Assembly (NCBI GenBank): GCA_028023455.1
Contig: JAQFVV010006221.1
Coordinates: 6,181,011-6,245,010 of the forward strand
Direction: 5' to 3'
From: Epiperipatus broadwayi
Taxonomy: Eukaryota; Onychophora; Udeonychophora; Euonychophora; Peripatidae
DNA length: 64,000 nt
This document shows, in pieces, positions 57,801-64,000 of the stretch. The notes under the pieces were generated by a model, which saw only the letters and a list, made by a program, of their open reading frames with translations, was not told the origin of the DNA and did not search any database. A program made the position numbers and the translations under genes. Each line of letters opens with the position of its first letter. Within the stretch, counting starts at the first letter, position 1.

Positions 57801-58680
57801 CAATATATGATATTCATCAAATAGTTATAATTAATAATATTATTGTTTTAATGATATTACTAATTACTTAAGCATATACTTGGACCAGCAGTTTACACGA
57901 TGAATTATAGAGTGCATAGATAGATTACAATTTAAAACAAAATCAAATTTATCACCAGTAATAAGAATTTGAAATGCAAATTTTGTTTGTATCCTTTGAT
58001 ACTCTATAAAATAAAAATTCATATAACATTATAATACTAGCCAAAAAAAGTAAACTTTACTAAGATTCTTCCACAACCATGGTTTCATCTATTAATAGAG
58101 TTCATTACGTGATCCATTATTTTATGCATACATAAGAAAACATTCTTTTCAAAAATAATTTATCTGCATATGTAGATTAGGTTATTACTAATTTTGAATT
58201 CTTTCCCATTATAGTTTTAATATTTATTGGGATTACATCTTTTGGTCGTGCTCAATTACATTAGAAATAACTTAAGATTATTTCTGAATTTAAATCTAGT
58301 GATTTTGATCCCCTTTTTGTACCCCTTCCCTTTTTTGCAAATAGTTTAATACCTAAATATATTAATAATTATATTTGTAAAGTGCATATTCGTTATGTAA
58401 AGTAATATATATTAAGGCTATAACCTTAAGACTATTTCTTCTCTCTGCAAATACTCTGTGTCAAACAGCATATTTTAAGTCTAAAATGATTTTAAGACCA
58501 GTGCCACTCATTACTGGATAATTGGTATTTTATAGGGCTTCTGTTTTGCACTGTATTTATAGTGTAATATATATTTTTGTCACATATATTAAACTTGGAA
58601 ATGTCCAATAAGATAATGAGAAATTCATATCATCTATGTTAATGCAATGCCTATTAACATTACTTTGCTCCATTTTAATT

Positions 58681-58701
58681 ATATATATATATATATAGGA
58701 T

Positions 58702-58753
<52 letters not shown>

Positions 58754-58755
58754 AT
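58681..58755. repeat. (TA)n microsatellite with a palindromic GGATTA core
   Basis: About 75 bp of alternating TA with TATAGGATTAAATATA on the left and its inverse at the right end (ATATTTAATCCTA). The repeat therefore folds on itself as a cruciform. Confidence 0.85.
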
Positions 58756-58759
58756 CCTA

Positions 58760-61278
58760 TGCTAATAAATATCAAGATAGTTTCTTCTATTTGTTATTAT
58801 CTTTTTATAAATAATATTATATATTTTTTGATTTATTATGATTATTTACTAATTTATTGCATATGATACTGCTTTTCACTTAAAATGTAAATGTCCACCT
58901 ACAAGCCCATAATTTAATATTTAGCTGGATTGAATATGGGCCAGCTATCTGGAAGAAAAAGTACAAAAATATTTTGGAAATACTTTTTCCTCCAAATTTT
59001 ACAAAGATTTCTTGAATATAATAGGTGGCTGGTTTAACCACTCTCTATAAGGCCTTGATACCGATTCCTCATAGAAGGATATGTTCTGTGCTCTGTCAAG
59101 CAAGCGATAGAAAGGTAAAATTGATAAGTCATCAAAGAATGTGTTTTATTGTTTAAGAATCAGAGAATGTGATTTTTTTGGAATTAAAGTCTATGAAATT
59201 TTCTCTAGTAACACATTTTTATAATATGAAAAACAATATTTGAAAATAATTGCATTTATTAGACAAAAAACAAACAGCAGTAAAATCAGATTAAAGTGTA
59301 TTATTCCATTAAATTAAATTTGAACTTTATATTGTTTCCCGGTTTGTATTATGTTTGTATTGTATAATGTATCTTTCAATTACAAATTTAAGCATTTTCA
59401 TTAATGGTTATCAATTTTTAAACATTAATAGTTTTTTTAAAAAAAATTAATATATAAAGCTAGTATTTTTTTTATTTACCAATGTGAATATATGAATACT
59501 GAAAAAATATTTTTTAATATTTTACCATTATTTAGAATATTCAATCTCAATACTATATTTAGGAACAACACAACTAAATATACTATATTTAATTTTTTTT
59601 TAATAAATATATTAAACAATCTCTACACTTCCACACATTCTTTTAACATCATATAAATAATGATATAAATGACCCTTAAGATGCATTTTGTGCTGAACAA
59701 GCACTCATCTGTTGGCCTAGGTCACAATCTCTCATATATATCTCTATTATATGGAGAATATTTATCATTAATAAATTGTCTAATTTATTCTGTTAAATTT
59801 TTTTCAAAATGCAACAAGAGATCTGTAAAAAAAAAATTCAAAATGTAACAGTTTAAGAGATGTGTAAATATTAGGAAGTAGATGTCTAATGTTTTGATGA
59901 TGATAATTATTAATTTACTTTTCTTTTTTTAATATCTATTTTATCAATGATGTCACTATTTCGATTTCATATTCTAATTTTGTAATTCCAAAATTATCTT
60001 TGATTAAAGAAACAAGTTTAATCTGTTATAAATGCTTAATTTAAGACAAAGATTTATCAATTTTATATGAGTTTAAACTTACTGTTTAACTAAACAATTT
60101 CAGTTTTCATGTATCAAGCTGGGAGTTTTCAAATCATAACGCTTAAAAACAAATAAGATTAATCTTTTTCCAAAATCATAAATTATGTTATAAATATAAT
60201 TCATATAGTATTTTACCTCCAATCAGAATTATCAATTTTCTGTATTTTGATGGTCTTGGTAACAAATATAATTATCTAACTCTTCTTCTTCTTCATTTAA
60301 ATTCAAAAGTTTGTCATCTCTTTTATACAAATACTTAAATATTTTCTTCTTTTCAAAACATTCTCATTTCTTAATAACTTTTTTTTTTTAAGATATATTT
60401 ATTTAATGGTACATTTTTCTGGAACCAAGTTTTCTTGCATAAAATATATGTATTTCTTCAACACATCTTTTCCAAATCCCTTTTTTATCTTTGCCAGCTT
60501 TCTCTTTAGATTTCACTCATTTATTTAAATTTTATACATATTTAATTAACATTTTTATATATATTCTTTTCTCATTTTTGTTATTGTTTTCAATTCCAAG
60601 CCAAAAAAAATGAATTGGTTATTTTATTATCTTTTCACTTGCAAATACAATTGATTCATTAAAAAAAAATCCCTTTTTTATTTGAATTTACATTAATTTG
60701 TTATATTTTTAATAATAGTAAATGAATGATTTATTATCCATGAACTTTGAATTTCAGAGTCCAATATTTTTCTCTTGCTTTCAGCTATGTAGGATTATTC
60801 AGTTTTATTTTTCAGAATTATTTTGTGAGATCCAGAAAAATCGAAATAGATATCAGAAGATACAGTGGTCATTAATTAAAAGCTATCCTATGTTCAAATA
60901 AAAACGATTGACAAAGAAGAACTGTGATCACAGATGTATATTGCAATGAGTATACAGAAGTTCTGAAATTAAAATATATTTGCATATATCATGTTCTCAT
61001 TTTTTATCTCTATTATATAACATGTTGTGATAGTTTCTTTTAATCTTTTCTGAAACATTTGCAATTCCTTATTGAATTCTATCCTTCACATATTGTGTTG
61101 GCTTTGATAAGTAAATTATAAATGGAATCTGCCTCATCTCTGAAAATTATGTTCCAATTTACCATAAAATATTTATTCCTTATTTTCACTTGCTCATTTT
61201 AATGAAGAGGTGGTCTTATAAAATCTTGAAATTCACTAAACTGAAAAACATACCAATTGGTCTTATGATCTTGTCATT
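58760..61278. other. AT-rich stretch, one degenerate H1 copy
   Basis: A degenerate H1 copy (59660-59760) keeps AGCACTCATCTGTTGGCC (minus strand CAGATGAGTGCT, with the first core base changed). A 45-bp G+C-richer patch ending AGAAAG/GTAAAATTG at 59115 was examined as an exon and rejected. No gene is seen. Confidence 0.5.
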
Positions 61279-61575
61279 AAAACAGGCAAAACTCACTATA
61301 TATATTGTCACACACAGCAAGCTAGAGTAATCAATGAATGCCAGAAGGCTTGTGCGTAAAATCCCCATCTAGTGCCTGCACCTAGATTCTAAGGTGCAGT
61401 GCTCTCAGATCCAAGGCTCCTCACTAACAAAGGCCATAAGCCAGAAACTAGTCTGGGGATATTGGATGAGTAGGCACTAGATGGGGATTTTATGCACAAG
61501 CCTTCTGGCATTCATTGATTACTCTAGCTTGCTGTGTGTGGCAATATATATAGTGAGTTTTGCCTGTTTTAACAA
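61279..61575. repeat. Family H3 inverted-repeat element
   Basis: The arms AAACAGGCAAAACTCACTAT and ATAGTGAGTTTTGCCTGTTT are almost perfect inverses, with GAGTAATCAATGAATGCCAG and CTGGCATTCATTGATTACTC inside. The + strand hammerhead core (61424-61470) has CTAACAA, so two essential Gs are lost. The 3' flank carries the GATGTTTATGATC tail. Confidence 0.75.
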
Positions 61576-62344
61576 CAGTTATACACAAGCATAAGTGGAG
61601 GTGGTCATGTGATGTTTATGATCTTGCCATCTTACTTTGCAAATATTATAAAGCATTTGCAAGTCATTTTTTTTCAATGCATTTATTTTATATCAATATT
61701 CCATGTCTCACTTTTATATAATATATTTGTAAGAATGCCAGCCCTATTTGCAACTAATTTGGTTCATATGGTTTTACCAGTATAATGAAACATTCTGTCT
61801 ATTAATTTGTTAAAGTTAATGATTAGGATCTATGCTGCATTTTAACCTCCAAGTTTGCTTCTCAAAGATATTTAATAAGATTCACATTCTCAAGATGTTA
61901 GCTATTCAAGCTGAAATTTGGTGAACATTTTTTGAATATTAATAAGTAAACAAAATTCTTTACAGGTTGTTTTCAAACTATCTAATACACCATATCGATT
62001 ATCATCTGAATTGGTAAGTAATGTCAAATCATCAGATTACTACACAGTAGGAGCAGCAAGAATGAAGTTTCTATGTTTGCTTTTAATCAGTTTAAATTAA
62101 AAGGCTCAATTATATTTATATCACATATTAATGATTGCTTTATGAAGATGTTTATAACGAATTATAAAGACTATTGCAATAAAAAGTGTAAACAAATTAA
62201 AAAAATAGTAAATTCATATTCCTGTTAAAGAAAAGTTTCTTTTCAAATATTTCATATTTTTCATCATAATATAAATGTCCATTTATTTTATCATACATTT
62301 TTGTTTAGAAATATTGCCTTAAAACGTTTTGATTGAATCAAATA

Positions 62345-63005
62345 ATTAAAACAGGCAAAACTCTATACATATTGCCACTCATTGCAAGCCAGAGTAATCA
62401 ATGGATGCCAAAAGGCTTGTGCATAAAATCCCCATCTATTGCCTACTCATCCAATAACTCCAGAGTAGTTTCTGGCTTGTGGCCTCTTGGATCTGAAAGC
62501 CCTGCATCTAGATCTTAGGATCTAATGCAACCCTCCAGCAGTCACATTTTATCTCTACTTAGCTACAAAACTATGAGTCTTAAATTGAAAACACTATAAT
62601 ATTTTCAATCCAAGCTCATTAGCTTATATAGTCATATAGGTCTGAATTCAGTTCAGTATTTGTACATTTTGGTGACTTTGGTTCTTTAATAATCATAGCC
62701 ACCACTATCCTATTAGGCAGGATTGGTTTTAAGCCAATAAATATCACATGAACACCATTTCCTATGCTTGCTTATAACTATTGTTAAAACAGGCAAAACT
62801 CTCTATATGTATTGCTACTCAGTGCAAGCCACAGTAATCAAATGGATGCCAGAAGGCTTGTGCATAAAATCCCCATCTAGTGCCTACTCATCAATATCCC
62901 TAGACTAGTTTCTGGCTTGTGGCCTTCGTCAATGAGTGACAATGCATATATTTTTGCCTGTTTTAATAACAGTTATAAGCAAGCATAAGAAATGGTAATC
63001 ATGTG
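62345..63005. repeat. Two family H3 copies in tandem
   Basis: Copy 1 (about 62349-62780) is a single arm with a hammerhead deleted between the stem II words. Copy 2 (about 62785-63005) has TTGACGA in place of CTGACGA and an inverted remnant ending TTTTTGCCTGTTTTAATAAC. Both are in the orientation of arms 1 and 2 at 28 kb. Period about 438 bp, as in the 28-kb tandem. Confidence 0.7.
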
Positions 63006-64000
63006 TGTTTATTGAATCAAATAATACCTTAACCAAGTTAATAAAGCAATATATCCCATAATTTTATTGTATTCACTAGCAGCAAAAGTTATATTTATAG
63101 TGCTTTTCGATTATTGTTTTGAGCTTGAAAATTTTTTTGCTGTAGTGAATAATAATGATATTCAATGATAATTACAGTAGTCTTTTTTAAGTGGAAACAA
63201 TAGAAATATCGAAGTGATGAATTCATGTATTCAATCGTGTATTCATTCAACAAGACCAATAATCCAAGCAAAAGTACCTCGATTCCAATCATGCACAAGA
63301 TACAGATGTCAGGGCAAGGGTGAATCCTAACCTATTTGCCTGAACTATTGCCTCTCTGACTAATGGATGTTTGTGATGACACTAACAGTCCTTGATTTTA
63401 TTTCATCCCAGCTGGAGGTCACGGTTCACAAGGAGACTCAAAGTAATAAAGGGTTTATATGAGAAATTAGTGATTTAGTGAATTCTGACAATTGCAGAAC
63501 AGTACAGATGGGGTTTGATATCCATTACTAATGGTTTGAACCGTAATAATTATAACTCTTTCTGGCAACATTACAAAGAAGTGAATTTAAATCAAAGAAA
63601 TATTATAAATAAATAGAGTAATTAATATTAGAGATTCAGAGTGATGACAAACTAAGCTAATTTAAAATAATAATATTACAGGAATTTATTAAGAATTTGA
63701 ATTATTGTTATACAAAATAAGTTGGGTTTTGTTTATACAACTAGGTTAATTATACTATTTGAATTCGTTTTGATGTGGCTAAATGCAAGGCATTTAATAA
63801 CAAAGTAAAAGTTTGTTAATTGGTCTGCCAAAAACCAATCAGCAATAAAGGATCATGAGCCCTTTTCAAGAGATTACAAATAAATCTATTATATATATAT
63901 ATAACAGGACATGAGAGATGTGTATTTAAAACACTATTACATTTAAATCAATTGTCTATACTGAGTGTGGAAAGCAAGATAGTTCATTTTAAATAAATTA
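63006..64000. other. AT-rich tail, nothing recognised
   Basis: A G+C-richer patch around 63300-63450 has a possible acceptor (TTTCATCCCAG) but no convincing donor or peptide. Nothing else is recognised. Confidence 0.5.

Noticed and set aside
59068-59118. Possible exon ending AGAAAG/GTAAAATTG
   Set aside because: Donor acceptable, but acceptor and peptide are unconvincing and no family match is visible.
63411-63450. Possible exon after TTTCATCCCAG
   Set aside because: No good donor follows and the peptide is not recognisable.

Overview
This window is AT-rich (roughly a quarter G+C) animal DNA, almost entirely intergenic or intronic and dominated by transposable elements. The animal signs are spliceosomal GT/AG sites, tRNA-derived SINEs, animal-type hAT, Merlin, RTE-like and Penelope-like elements, interstitial CCCTAA-type repeats and a CTCF-like site. 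It is not bacterial: there is no operon and no dense coding, and most open frames are chance. A CTCF-like site and an ADAM/ADAMTS-like exon suggest a bilaterian invertebrate. I cannot name the phylum or species.

Layout. 135-1701: retroposed LINE ORF1-like sequence with poly(A). 5908-7005: tandem and inverted repeat with hammerhead ribozyme motifs (family H1). 8999-11934: near-complete hAT (ZBED5/Charlie-like) transposon with perfect 8-bp target duplication and only two homopolymer frameshifts. 13091-13221: hairpin element. 13327-14308: decayed Merlin transposon with 8-bp duplication. 14430-14943: inverted repeat with a hammerhead motif (H2). 15785-16830: family H3 copies. 16830-24050: featureless AT-rich DNA. 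25789-26460: Penelope-like GIY-YIG relic with inverted arms. 27822-29440: H3 cluster with the best hammerhead folds. 31657-31886: candidate TATA promoter and first exon. 32791-33400: 152-bp tandem repeat. 35484-37200: palindromes and a LINE 3' end. 37998-38690: H1 again. 40832-42734: coding-free LTR element with 5-bp duplication. 42750-43180: Penelope terminal repeat with an H3 inside. 43265-44583: possible DNA transposon. 47470-47825: H3. 48064-48080: CTCF-like site. 49795-56400: three copies of an RTE-like LINE, the longest split by a Penelope-like element. 57422-57501: a likely real exon encoding part of an ADAM/ADAMTS-type propeptide. 61279-63005: H3 copies.

The most interesting structure is not a protein gene. 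Four unrelated repeat families (H1, H2, H3 and the Penelope terminal repeat, H4) all carry the hammerhead core (CTGANGA, then GAAA, then a cleavage triplet) at a fixed place. All occur as head-to-head inverted pairs, and H1 and H3 also as direct tandems. Two of the families (H1 and H4) also carry a tRNA-like segment with an A box and a B box next to the ribozyme. This fits the known association of hammerheads with Penelope-like elements, and suggests that most small repeats here are non-autonomous elements processed by self-cleavage. Six tRNA-derived SINEs of two subfamilies and many microsatellites fill the rest.

Host genes are represented only by the 57.4-kb exon (good splice sites, recognisable peptide), a candidate promoter and first exon near 31.7-31.9 kb and a weak exon candidate at 48.4 kb. 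All three are on the + strand and could belong to one long-intron gene, but nothing here links them directly.
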